Assembly: GCF_024137025.1 (NCBI RefSeq)
Contig: NZ_JAMYJR010000010.1
Span: forward strand, 1-64,000
Source of the DNA: Paractinoplanes aksuensis
GTDB taxonomy: Bacteria; Actinomycetota; Actinomycetes; Mycobacteriales; Micromonosporaceae
DNA: 64,000 nucleotides
Reading direction: 5' to 3'
The notes under the pieces are model-generated. The model searched no databases and was not told the origin of the DNA. It saw nothing but the letters and a program-made list of their open reading frames with translations. Positions 1 through 7,978 of this stretch are shown piece after piece (position 1 is the stretch's first letter; every line of letters begins with the position of its first letter). Position numbers and translations under genes: made by a program.

Positions 1-128
<128 letters not shown>

Positions 129-143
129 ATGAGTGTTGCCGGC

Positions 144-899
144 CTATTCGGTGGTGCCCTTCGAGGCGAGCGGGCCGGGCGTGTCGGCGGTCTTGCCACC
201 GTCGGGCTTGATCGCGAACCACTTACCGTTGAGGCCCTGGCCGTTGAGGTCGCCCGCCTTGGCGTCGGCGACGAAGTAGTAGACCGGCCAGCCGTTGATG
301 GTCACCTGGCAGGTGCCGTCGCCGCGCTCGACGAAGCCGACGATCTGCGGGTCGATGCCGTCGGGGAAGATCTTGCCGGGGGAGCGGACCAGCAGCGGCG
401 GCCAGGCGGTCGCGCAGTCACCCTTGCAGTTGGTCTTCGGCGGCTTGTTCGTGTCGTTGTCGAACCGGTAGAGCGTGCGGCCGGCGCCGTCGGTCACGTA
501 GGTGCCGATCTGCTCGTTCTCGGTGGTGTTGAGCTCGACCGTCTTGCTGCCCGCGGTCCGCGACTTCGGCGGGGTGATGTCCTGGTCGGAGGGGCCGCTG
601 AAGATCTTGACCCACCGTTGCTTCTTGGCGACTGTGGGCTTTTGGACGGCCTGATTCACTTCCTGCGTCCCGGTGGCGGACGGCTGGGCTGTCGCGGGCA
701 GTTCCTCCGCCGGCGGCTCGTCGACCCCGGCCAGTTCGGGCAGCTCACCCGGGCCCTGGGGGTTGAGCGGGGCGCCGGACTGTTGCACCGCCACCGGCAC
801 GGGCTGATTTGTCGGTGCGGCCTGGCTGCCGCACGCTGCGACACTCGCCAGAGCGGCCAGCATGGTTACGACGTAGATCGTCCTGCTCCGCTTGATCAT
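144..899 (-). CDS. Secreted-repeat (PF03640-type) lipoprotein
   Basis: Predicted 251-residue lipoprotein of unknown function. The N-terminus has a basic start (MIKRSR), a hydrophobic stretch and a lipobox VAAC with Cys at about residue 23. A Pro/Gln-rich linker follows, then the family signature GRTLYRF with the cysteine motif CKGDCATAWPPLL, then a second unit containing GWPVYYF. This matches the 'secreted repeat of unknown function' family found in actinobacterial and proteobacterial envelopes. The ATG at 899 is chosen because upstream in-frame starts would put the signal peptide inside the protein. It is divergent from the ECF sigma gene, and a SigL-like promoter motif lies about 50 bp upstream, so it is probably a target of that sigma factor. 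Confidence 0.85.
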   Translation of the reverse strand: MIKRSRTIYVVTMLAALASVAACGSQAAPTNQPVPVAVQQSGAPLNPQGPGELPELAGVDEPPAEELPATAQPSATGTQEVNQAVQKPTVAKKQRWVKIFSGPSDQDITPPKSRTAGSKTVELNTTENEQIGTYVTDGAGRTLYRFDNDTNKPPKTNCKGDCATAWPPLLVRSPGKIFPDGIDPQIVGFVERGDGTCQVTINGWPVYYFVADAKAGDLNGQGLNGKWFAIKPDGGKTADTPGPLASKGTTE

Positions 900-948
900 G
901 GCTAGCTCCATCTCGCGCCGGTCGTGCCCGTCCAAAGGGGATGACCTC

Positions 949-976
949 CACACGCCCGGCCCTCCGCCGCGGTTCA
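949..976 (-). promoter_or_regulatory. SigL-like ECF promoter for the lipoprotein gene
   Basis: On the minus strand TGAACC (971-976) is followed after exactly 16 nt by CGTGTG (949-954). This fits the -35/-10 pattern known for mycobacterial SigL (TGAACC, 16-17 nt, CGT). It lies 50 bp before the lipoprotein ATG. Confidence 0.6.
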
Positions 977-1003
977 CCCGGATGTGCCACTTTCTCGAAA
1001 ATC

Positions 1004-1032
1004 TGATCCGGGCGGGGTGAGGGGGACGTATT
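1004..1032 (+). promoter_or_regulatory. Possible autoregulatory ECF promoter of the sigma gene
   Basis: TGATCC (1004-1009), 17 nt, CGTATT (1027-1032). It is one mismatch from the TGAACC element seen on the other strand and has the CGT core. The position suits transcription of the sigma/anti-sigma pair by its own sigma factor. Confidence 0.4.
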
Positions 1033-1124
1033 CCCGGTAGCCGCAGCACAGTACTTTCATCGATGTCGTCACAGGCCTGCAGAGGAGACGGCACGGGAAG
1101 TGAGTGCCGCGGGGAGAGAGACGG

Positions 1125-1658
1125 ATGCCGTCGAGCCGACAGAGACCGCACCGGGAGGTGGCCGATGAGGCGCTGGTCAGATCGTTGTTCCAGGAACACG
1201 GACGGGCCATGCTCGCGTACGCCACGCAGTTGACCCGCGACCGCGCCGCCGCCGAGGACGTGGTCCAGGAGGCGCTGGTGCGCGCCTGGCGGCATCCCGA
1301 CAGCCTCAACAACGGCAAGGGGTCCGTGCGCGGCTGGCTGCTCACGGTCTGCCGCAACATCGTGCTGGATCAGATCCGGGCCCGGAACCGCCGCCCGCCC
1401 GAGGTGGCCGAGAGCCCACCCGACGCCGCGGTCGAGCAGGACCACTCCGACCAGGTGGTCACGTCGATGGTCGTGGTCGACGCGCTCAGCCGGCTCTCGA
1501 CCGAGCACCGTGAAGTGCTCGAACAGGTCTATCTGAAAGGCAACACGGTGGCCGAGGCGGCCGAGGTGCTCGGGATCCCGCCGGGCACAGTGAAATCGCG
1601 GTCCTTCTATGCGTTGCGGGCCTTGCGCGAGGCCGGCACGGAACGGTTGGCATCATGA
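1125..1658 (+). CDS. ECF RNA polymerase sigma factor (SigL/SigK-like)
   Basis: 177-residue ECF sigma factor. Region 2 is visible in LFQEHGRAMLAYATQLTRD and the DVVQEALVRAWR motif; region 4 in LSTEHREVLEQVYLKGNTVAEAAEVLGIPPGTVKSR. The size and the anti-sigma partner fit the SigL/SigK type (ECF19). ATG at 1125 is preferred to an in-frame GTG at 1104 because GGGGAGAGAG lies 6-10 nt before it. The stop overlaps the anti-sigma start by 4 bp (ATGA), so the two are translationally coupled. The likely regulon includes its own operon and the divergent lipoprotein. Confidence 0.88.
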   Translation: MPSSRQRPHREVADEALVRSLFQEHGRAMLAYATQLTRDRAAAEDVVQEALVRAWRHPDSLNNGKGSVRGWLLTVCRNIVLDQIRARNRRPPEVAESPPDAAVEQDHSDQVVTSMVVVDALSRLSTEHREVLEQVYLKGNTVAEAAEVLGIPPGTVKSRSFYALRALREAGTERLAS

Positions 1659-2374
1659 CTACGCCGGAGAGCGCGAACCCGACCAACGACCACGTCGACC
1701 TGGCCGGCTACCTGCTGGAAATGCTTTCCGAGGAAGAGAAGGCCCAGGCCGACGAGCACCTGGCCGGCTGCGACGAGTGCCGCGCCGAGCGCGACTCGCT
1801 GAAGCAGTGGTCCGACCAGCTCGGCGGCGTCCCCGAAGAGATGCTGCTCGACGGCCCGCCCGACGACGCCGACCTGCTGCTGCAGCGCACGCTGCGCCAG
1901 GTCCGGCGTGAGTCGTCCGGCCGCCGCACCCGCCGTCTGGCCGGGGTCACGTCCATCGCCGCCGCGGCCGTCGCGATCGCGATCGGGGGCGGCGTTCTGG
2001 TCGGCCGAGGCACGGCGCCCGAGTCGACGCCGGTCGCCCAACCCTCGGCGACGCTGTCGGTGCCGGCCGGGGCCCGGCTCGCGTCGGGCACGGATGCGAC
2101 CACTGGCGCGCGGATGGAAGTGGCAGTGACTCCGGCCGCCGGCTGGGTCCGGGTGACGGCCACCGTCGGCGGCATTCCGGCGGGCGAGAAATGCGTGCTC
2201 GAGGTGGTCGGCCGCGACGGGTCGACGGCCAACGCCGGCAGCTGGCTGGTCTCCCCGGCCGGCGAGGCGGGCGGCACCACCCTCAACGGCAGCGCTCTGA
2301 TCGACCCCGACCAGGTCCAGTCCGTACGCATCGTGAACACGTCCGGAAAGGCCTTCGTCACGGTCGACGTGTGA
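1655..2374 (+). CDS. Membrane anti-sigma factor with zinc-finger (ZAS/RskA-like)
   Basis: 239 residues. The N-terminal anti-sigma domain carries the zinc motif H35-x3-C39-x2-C42 (EHLAGCDECRAE). One membrane helix spans about residues 95-117, followed by an extracytoplasmic domain of about 120 residues similar to RskA/RslA C-termini. It should hold the upstream sigma factor at the membrane and release it on an envelope signal; the HxxxCxxC zinc site suggests redox sensing as in M. tuberculosis RslA. It overlaps the sigma gene by 4 bp. The convergent gene's stop starts at the next base, with no terminator between. Confidence 0.87.
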   Translation: MTTPESANPTNDHVDLAGYLLEMLSEEEKAQADEHLAGCDECRAERDSLKQWSDQLGGVPEEMLLDGPPDDADLLLQRTLRQVRRESSGRRTRRLAGVTSIAAAAVAIAIGGGVLVGRGTAPESTPVAQPSATLSVPAGARLASGTDATTGARMEVAVTPAAGWVRVTATVGGIPAGEKCVLEVVGRDGSTANAGSWLVSPAGEAGGTTLNGSALIDPDQVQSVRIVNTSGKAFVTVDV

Positions 2375-2989
2375 TCAGCGCAGGGTCAGGGCCTCGGCCA
2401 GCGCGTCTTTCGCGTGGAAGACGTCGACCTCGGTCTGCTGCAGCGGCCCGCCCGGCTCGAGCAGGCGGGCCGTGTCGGCGCCACCGGCGTAGTAGGGCGC
2501 GAAGCCCATGTCGCGGATGATCGTGGCCGCGGCCTGACGCGCGTCCCGCAGGTCGGTGCAGACGAACTCGGCCAGCAGCGGATCGTGCCCGCGGCGGTGC
2601 TGCAGCACGTTGGCCGGCAGCGTGTTCAGCGCCTTGGCCCAGTGCGCCTCGGGCGCGAGCTGCATCAGCGACTCGAACCCGCTGGCCGCCCCGCCCGGCA
2701 GCGGCCCGGTCGGGTTCGTCGCGTCAATAATGATCTTGCCGTTCAGGGCCGGGCCGGCCAGCGAGATCGCCTCGGGTGCGGACTCCCAGTTGGGCGCGAA
2801 CAGCACCACATCGGCGAAGTCGACCGCTTCGGCCACGGGCAGCGCGGTGCCGTGCCCGCCGAGGTGACTGACCACGTCACCCAGCCGCTCCGGGTGCCGC
2901 GAGGTCACGGCCACGTCGTGGCCGCCCTCCGCGCACCACTCGGCGAGGGTAGCGCCGAGCTGTCCTGCCCCGATCACCCCGATGTGCAT
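2375..2989 (-). CDS. NADP/F420-binding oxidoreductase-like protein
   Basis: 204-residue Rossmann protein starting MHIGVIGAGQLGATLA, a GxGxxG dinucleotide site at the extreme N-terminus. The body resembles the F420_oxidored/NADPH-dependent reductase family (PF03807): the motif IIIDATNPTG and a C-terminal helical part. The substrate cannot be told. ATG at 2989 puts the beta1 strand at residue 2; a start 16 codons upstream would add residues the family lacks. It is a single gene, convergent with the anti-sigma gene. Confidence 0.8.
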   Translation of the reverse strand: MHIGVIGAGQLGATLAEWCAEGGHDVAVTSRHPERLGDVVSHLGGHGTALPVAEAVDFADVVLFAPNWESAPEAISLAGPALNGKIIIDATNPTGPLPGGAASGFESLMQLAPEAHWAKALNTLPANVLQHRRGHDPLLAEFVCTDLRDARQAAATIIRDMGFAPYYAGGADTARLLEPGGPLQQTEVDVFHAKDALAEALTLR

Positions 2990-3128
2990 AGCGACAGCGT
3001 GCCTGCCGGCACCCTCTTCCGGGTGAGAAACCGGCATTTTGCCCGCCTCTTCGTGCCCTGGCCGCGGATCCGCCGGCGACGCCTGGATCGGCGGGCAGCC
3101 CCCGGCAGCGTGCGCCTTCGTGGGCGTC

Positions 3129-3166
3129 CCGGGCGGCGTCGGAAACGTGGGTCCGACGCCGCCCGG
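3129..3166 (-). terminator. Perfect 15-bp hairpin after pectate lyase
   Basis: Left arm 3129-3143 and right arm 3152-3166 are perfect complements (CCGGGCGGCGTCGGA), with an 8-nt loop. It starts 13 nt past the pectate lyase stop. There is no U-run, as is usual in high-GC actinobacteria. Confidence 0.75.
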
Positions 3167-3179
3167 TGATTCGGGGGCG

Positions 3180-4514
3180 TCAGCGCAGGACGCGGCGAAT
3201 GCCGGTGCCCGCGGACACCACGGCCGGTACGGCGACCGTGGGATGGACCTGGGTGCGCAGGGTGGGGGTCCAGCCCGCGTCCGGGGTCAGGTCGGGGTCG
3301 TGGGCCGCGTTGTAGGCGGCGACCAGGTCGACCGGCCGCGGCGCGCGCCCCGAAACCTGCACCAGCGACCCGATCGCCGTGATCCGAGTGCCTTTCCAGT
3401 ACGCGATGACATCCGACGCGGGCACGTCAGCACTCAACCGGAAGTAGTTGTTCTCGGCGTAGATGCTCGACTCGACGCCCACGCCGAGCGAGTAGATGTA
3501 CTCCTCGTCCGTGGCTACGTAGAGGTTGTTGTAGACGTCGACCTGGCCGAACCGCACCCGCGGCGCCCGCTGGATGACGTTCCCGAACCGGTTGTGGTGC
3601 ACGGTGACCCGCAACTTGCCCACGTCCACCCCGGGCGTGTCGGTCGAGCCGATCAGCATGGTCTTGTCGTGGTCGTAGTAGTCGTTCCACGAGACCGTGA
3701 TCAGGTCGGACCCGCGGATGAAGTCGGTCGCCCCGTCGTGCACCTGGTAGGGCCGCCCGAAATACACGGGCTGGTCGGCGTCGTGGTTGTTGCCGTCGCT
3801 GAACGTGTTGTGATCGAGCCAGACGTTGGTCGCGCCGCTGAGCGACACCAGGTCGTAGAGCGAGTTCCAGTTGCCGGCCGAACCGTCGGTCGGGTCCCAG
3901 GCCGGGAAGCAGTCCGCAGCGTCGGTGACCTCGAGATTCCGCACGATCACGTTGCTCACGTTGGTCAGCACCAGGCTGCCGTGCTCGACCCGCCCACCGT
4001 TGACGCCGACGATCGTCGTGTTGCTGCCGACGACGACCCGGACCTGGTCGCCCTGGTTGCGGGCCGACCGTACGCGGGCGTCCTCGAGCGGCCCCGACGG
4101 CTTGGCCGCCCGCCCCCACACCGCGGGGTCGTAGGCGGCCAGGAACGCCTCGAGGGAGTACTTCGGATCGGCGAAGGCGTCGCAGCCCAAGCCCTCCCGC
4201 AGGTCGATCCGCCCCTGGACCAGGACGATCTTCGGGGTGTTCCCGGCCACGGCCGCGACCAGCTCGTCCCGGGTGCGGACCACGAAGACGTTCGCGTCGT
4301 CGGCCGCCGAGCCGCCGGTCGTGCCCGCGCCGGCCGACGCCCAGCCGTCCCCGGCCGCGAGTCCCTGCCGGGCCACCTGAAGGGCCGCCGGGGACGGAGC
4401 GGCGGACGACAACGAGGCGGGCAGCGGAGCCGGCTGCGCTGCGGGCGTCGCCGCCGGCGGAGCGAAGGCGAACAGCAGCGCGGCCGCGATTCCGGCCACG
4501 GGAGCGAGAGGCAT
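3180..4514 (-). CDS. Secreted pectate lyase (PL1)
   Basis: 444-residue pectate lyase cleaving de-esterified polygalacturonan by beta-elimination outside the cell. There is a Sec-type signal peptide of about 30 residues (MPLAPVAGIAAALLFAFAP). The family hallmarks are present: NVIVRNLEVTDAADCF, the NVWLDHNTFSDG calcium/substrate strand and the QRAPRVRFG motif carrying the catalytic Arg (RxPxxR). Start ATG 4514 is preceded by GGAAGGA at good spacing. It sits beside a pectin methylesterase on the same strand, so the two would act in sequence on homogalacturonan. A LacI-type operator lies 43-57 bp upstream and matches the one in front of the 7979 operon. Confidence 0.92.
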   Translation of the reverse strand: MPLAPVAGIAAALLFAFAPPAATPAAQPAPLPASLSSAAPSPAALQVARQGLAAGDGWASAGAGTTGGSAADDANVFVVRTRDELVAAVAGNTPKIVLVQGRIDLREGLGCDAFADPKYSLEAFLAAYDPAVWGRAAKPSGPLEDARVRSARNQGDQVRVVVGSNTTIVGVNGGRVEHGSLVLTNVSNVIVRNLEVTDAADCFPAWDPTDGSAGNWNSLYDLVSLSGATNVWLDHNTFSDGNNHDADQPVYFGRPYQVHDGATDFIRGSDLITVSWNDYYDHDKTMLIGSTDTPGVDVGKLRVTVHHNRFGNVIQRAPRVRFGQVDVYNNLYVATDEEYIYSLGVGVESSIYAENNYFRLSADVPASDVIAYWKGTRITAIGSLVQVSGRAPRPVDLVAAYNAAHDPDLTPDAGWTPTLRTQVHPTVAVPAVVSAGTGIRRVLR

Positions 4515-4556
4515 GACGGATCCTTCCAGCGGCTGATGACACCGCTTGTGACATGC

Positions 4557-4571
4557 GGGAAAGCGCTTGCC
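4557..4571. promoter_or_regulatory. LacI-type operator upstream of pectate lyase
   Basis: GGGAAAGCGCTTGCC with the palindromic core AAGCGCTT (4561-4568). Fourteen bases (4558-4571) match 7928-7941 at 13 positions. That second copy lies between a LacI gene and its divergent operon, so the same regulator probably controls pectate lyase. Confidence 0.65.
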
Positions 4572-4673
4572 GCCACGGTCACACGAGTGTCGACCGCGGT
4601 CAATGAATTGAGCAACGCAGGAAATTTGCAGCCACGCCCGGAGAACGGTGGCGTCCCCGGACACCGAAAGTGG

Positions 4674-5750
4674 TCAGGGGTGGCGATCGGGGGCCCAGTT
4701 GTCGGCGCCGCGCAGGAAGGCGGGGATCGTCCGGGTGGCGGCTTCGGCCGGGGTCAGCTGGGGGCGGTCGGGGGAGGGGGTGGCGCCGGGGCCGACGTTG
4801 CGGTACTCGGCGAAGCGCGCCTCGCGCCAGGGCCACGTACCGAAGTCGCTCCACGGGGTCGGTCCGATGTGGGCGTCGAGGCGGGAGTCGCGGATGATCG
4901 TCTGGCCGATGGCGTCGGGGTCCTGGCTCGGGTGCCAGGGCCGGCCGAGGAAGACCGTGGCCGGTGGCGCGTCGGACGTGAGCGCGCAGCGTGTGAACAG
5001 GAAACCGTGCGGGTTGGCGATGTCGGTGCTCGGCGCGGTGACGTATCCGTTCGGCGTCGACCCGCGGTTGAGCGAGTGGACACGGCATCGGTCGAAGACG
5101 GCCGTGGCTCGTCCGAAAATGAAGTCGACATCGCCCTCGACGTGGCAGTCGCGGAAATAGGCGCGGGCGACCGTCGTGGCGGCCGGGCTGTTGACGTAGA
5201 GGGTGTCCTGGTTGCCGAGGAACCGCACGCGCGTGAAGGCCACCCGGTCGGCCCGGGTCAGCACCGCGACCGCCTGCCGGTTGGTGATCTCGGGGTGCGC
5301 GGCCTCGTCGAACAGGTTGGCGAAGGTGAGGTTGTGGGCGCGGAACCCGGCGGCGTCGATCGTGACCGAGGCGCTGCCCGTCGTGCCCCACGTGCCGCCG
5401 GCCGGGTTGGGCGTCCCGTTCGCGCGGTCGTCGGCGATCACCACGTCGTGCGGTCGCCGTCCGAGCCCGATGAGCGTGATCGGCGGACGGTCCGGCGCGA
5501 TCGACACCCTTCCCGCGTACGTTCCGGGTCGCACGGCGATCAGGGTGGGCGCCCCGGCCGCGGCGGTGTCGACCGCCTCCTGCACGGTGGTGAAGTCCCC
5601 GCTGCCGTCGGCCGCCACGACCACCCGCCGGTGCGGGCCGGGCCCGCCCAGTCCGTGGTCCGGCGCCGAGGCCGAGGCGGCCCGCCCACCGAGGGTCGTG
5701 GCCGCCGCGACCGTGCCCGTGGTGAGCCCGAGAAACGTCCGTCTGCGCAT
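4674..5750 (-). CDS. TAT-exported pectin methylesterase (CE8)
   Basis: 358-residue pectinesterase removing methyl groups from pectin so that pectate lyase can act. The N-terminus MRRRTFLGLTTG is a twin-arginine signal followed by an Ala-rich stretch, so export as a folded protein is likely. Family motifs: GDFTTVQEAVD near residue 50, GNQDTLY, and GDVDFIFG carrying a catalytic Asp; LGRPW near the C-terminus holds the conserved Arg. The ATG at 5750 has AGAGGA upstream. It is 159 bp from pectate lyase on the same strand, but the two probably have separate promoters because an operator-like palindrome precedes each. Confidence 0.92.
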   Translation of the reverse strand: MRRRTFLGLTTGTVAAATTLGGRAASASAPDHGLGGPGPHRRVVVAADGSGDFTTVQEAVDTAAAGAPTLIAVRPGTYAGRVSIAPDRPPITLIGLGRRPHDVVIADDRANGTPNPAGGTWGTTGSASVTIDAAGFRAHNLTFANLFDEAAHPEITNRQAVAVLTRADRVAFTRVRFLGNQDTLYVNSPAATTVARAYFRDCHVEGDVDFIFGRATAVFDRCRVHSLNRGSTPNGYVTAPSTDIANPHGFLFTRCALTSDAPPATVFLGRPWHPSQDPDAIGQTIIRDSRLDAHIGPTPWSDFGTWPWREARFAEYRNVGPGATPSPDRPQLTPAEAATRTIPAFLRGADNWAPDRHP

Positions 5751-5763
5751 CCCGCATTCCTCT

Positions 5764-5781
5764 CAGGAAAGGCCTTTCCTG
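5764..5781. promoter_or_regulatory. Perfect 18-bp palindrome before pectin methylesterase
   Basis: CAGGAAAGGCCTTTCCTG is its own reverse complement, centred at 5772/5773, and lies 14 nt upstream of the pectinesterase ATG. The core AAAGGCCTTT differs from the AAGCGCTT sites nearby. It may bind another regulator or be a diverged LacI-family site. Confidence 0.5.
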
Positions 5782-5951
5782 CGGGACCGTAGGCGTCCTG
5801 GGCGGCGTGCGTCAACGCCCGCCGGACCCCACTGCAAACTTCCGTGGAACCCGGGGGCCGTAACCGCAGCCAGCCTTCATGATCTGCAAACAGCGAGCCG
5901 GAAAAACAATCTCGCGCCCGCCCCCGGACGGATGACGTTCAGCCGTCCTGA

Positions 5952-6777
5952 TCAGAGCGACGGCGTGGCGGAGACGACATCGGGCAAGCTGCGGTGGAGC
6001 TGCTGGCGGGAGCTGATGCCGAGCTTGGCGAAGACCTCGCTCAGGTGGTACTGGACGGTTCGGGCGCTCAGGAACAACCGGGCGCCGATCTCGGGGTTGG
6101 ACAGACCGTCGCGGGCCGGCCGGGCCACCTCGGTCTCCTGGGCGGTGAGCAGTTCGCCGGTCACGACCGCCCGGGCCGCCCGTTTGCGGACGGTCTCGCC
6201 GGTGGCGCGCAGCTCCCGGCCGGCAGTGCGGTGAGTTCGTCGCCCGGGTTCCGGGTCGCGAAGAGCAGCCCGACCGGGCGGAGCGTGGGGCGGATCCGCT
6301 GAAGGTGTCGTTCCTCGACGTGAACGCGTTGGCGTCGAGGCGCCGGGCCACGGAGGCGAGGGCCTGCACCGAGGCCCGGTCCAGCCACTGCTCGTCGTCG
6401 ATGACGCACAGCACCGGCCGATCGGCGGACACTTCCGACAACAGCCCGAGCGCGGCCAGGCCGACCAGGAACGTGTCCGGGGCGGGACCGGCGCTGACGC
6501 CGAGCGCGACCCGGAGCGCCTCCTGCTGCGGTTCGGGCAGATGCGCCGGATGGTCGAGGATCGGGGTCAGCAGCTGGTGCAGTCCGGCGAACGTCAGCTC
6601 CATCTCGGACTGCACGCCGGCCACGCGCAGCACCCGGCAGCCGGTGGCTCGGGCGATCACGTGGTCGAGCAGGGAGGTCTTGCCCACCCCGGGCGGGCCG
6701 CGGACGACCAGCGTGCGACTCTCGCCGGCCCGGACCGCGGCCGCGAGGTCGTCGAGCGCGGCCGGTTCAGGGTGCTT
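5952..6777 (-). pseudogene. Broken LuxR-family (LAL-type) ATP-binding regulator
   Basis: Pieces of one large regulator lie in different frames. Near 6777-6680 there is a degenerate N-terminus with GPPGVGKTSLLDHV (Walker A). The frame then continues through VLCVIDDEQWLDRASVQALA (Walker B/sensor) to about 6350. A second frame around 6240-6290 gives VGLLFATRNPGDEL. A third frame at 5952-6164 gives a complete LuxR DNA-binding helix-turn-helix (LSNPEIGARLFLSARTVQYHL). Intact relatives are about 900 residues, so most of the TPR-like middle is deleted. At least two frameshifts and one large deletion make it non-functional, though the 70-residue HTH piece could still be expressed. Confidence 0.8.
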
Positions 6778-6840
6778 TTCCGGACGAGGCGGCCGTCCCG
6801 GACGGTGACTTCGGGCAGACGAGGGCTGCCCGGAAGTGCC

Positions 6841-7857
6841 TCAGCGCGGGCCGGGCAATGGCCAGGTGCTCTCGCGGCGAATCAGCTCGGCCGGGATGTG
6901 CTCGGCGCGGGGAGTGGAATCGGGTGGTGGGGTCAGGGCCAGTTCCATCGCTCGTTCGCCCAGCCGGGTCAGCGGCAGCCGCACCGAGGTGAGCGCGGGC
7001 GTCACGTCCCGGGCGATCGGCATGTCGTCGAAGCCGACCACGCTCAGGTTGCGACCGCAGGTGCGCATCGCGGCCAGGGCGCCCACGGCCATCGAGTCGT
7101 TCAGCGCAGCCACCGCGGTCAGCTCGGGGTGCTCGGCCAGCAACGCTGCCGCCGCGGCCTCGCCGCCGTCGCGGGTGAAGTCGGCGTGGACCACCGTCAA
7201 CGTGCGGCTGTGGGCGGCGGCGGCTCGGTGCAGGCCGGCCAGGCGGTCGGCCGTGGTGGTCAGGGCGGCGGGCCCGGCGATCACCCCGACCGCCGTGTGG
7301 CCCAGCTCGAAGAGGTGTTCGCCGGCCAGGAAGCCGCCCTCCTCGTTGGCCGGCAGCACCGCGTCGGAGGTGTGGCTGTGGCGGCCGATCACGGCGATGC
7401 GGCCGCCCGTGGTCTCGAAGGCGGCCATGCGGTCGTGCAGTTCGGTCTCGTCGTCCGACGACAGGTAGCCCGAGCCGGCGACCACGATCGCGGCGACCTG
7501 GTGGGCGTGCAGCAGGTCGATGTATTCGAGTTCGCGGGCCGGTTCGCGGAACGTGTTGCAGATGATGACCAGGCGGCCGTGGGCCGTGGCGACCCGTTGC
7601 AGGCCTCGGGTGATCTCGGCGAAGTACGGGTCGGAGACGTCGTGGACGAGCACGCCGACCGCGTTGCGGTTCGACCTCGCCAGCATCTGGGCGTGCGCGT
7701 TGGGCACGTAGCGCAGCTCGGCCACGGCCGCCAGCACGCGGGCCCGCAGCTCGTCGGTCACCGGCTTCGAGCTGCCGTTGATGATCCGTGAGGCCGTCGC
7801 CGTGGACACCCCGGCCCGGCGGGCCACGTCCGCCAAGGTAGCCACGCGCACCCCCAC
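6841..7857 (-). CDS. LacI-family transcriptional regulator
   Basis: 338 residues. The N-terminal HTH (TLADVARRAGVSTATASRIINGS, residues 7-29) and hinge helix region (RYVPNAHAQMLA) are followed by a periplasmic-binding-protein-like effector domain ending GRNLSVVGFDDMPIARDVTPALTSV. It is divergent from the four-gene sugar operon at 7979, and an AAGCGCTT-centred palindrome lies between them. A near-identical site stands in front of the pectate lyase gene. The inferred role is repression of pectinolytic and operon genes until an oligosaccharide or sugar-acid inducer is bound. Confidence 0.9.
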   Translation of the reverse strand: MGVRVATLADVARRAGVSTATASRIINGSSKPVTDELRARVLAAVAELRYVPNAHAQMLARSNRNAVGVLVHDVSDPYFAEITRGLQRVATAHGRLVIICNTFREPARELEYIDLLHAHQVAAIVVAGSGYLSSDDETELHDRMAAFETTGGRIAVIGRHSHTSDAVLPANEEGGFLAGEHLFELGHTAVGVIAGPAALTTTADRLAGLHRAAAAHSRTLTVVHADFTRDGGEAAAAALLAEHPELTAVAALNDSMAVGALAAMRTCGRNLSVVGFDDMPIARDVTPALTSVRLPLTRLGERAMELALTPPPDSTPRAEHIPAELIRRESTWPLPGPR

Positions 7858-7927
7858 CGAGATCCAAAGAAGCCGAGGATACCGCCGCCGGTCTTGCCCG
7901 CCCGGCGGCGCGCCCCGTACGGTAACA

Positions 7928-7941
7928 GGAAAGCGCTTACC
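7928..7941. promoter_or_regulatory. LacI operator between regulator and operon
   Basis: GGAAAGCGCTTACC, palindromic core AAGCGCTT (7931-7938), 38-51 bp before the 7979 start and 71-84 bp before the LacI start. It fits control of both divergent transcripts. Confidence 0.7.
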
Positions 7942-7978
7942 TCAAGGTTTTTTGAACTCGGCCGGAGGCAACGAAGAC

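Noticed and set aside
3039..5792. 917-codon open frame antisense to the two pectinase genes
   Set aside because: High-GC shadow frame. The opposite strand encodes clear pectate lyase and pectinesterase; this frame has Arg/Gly/Val-rich nonsense sequence.
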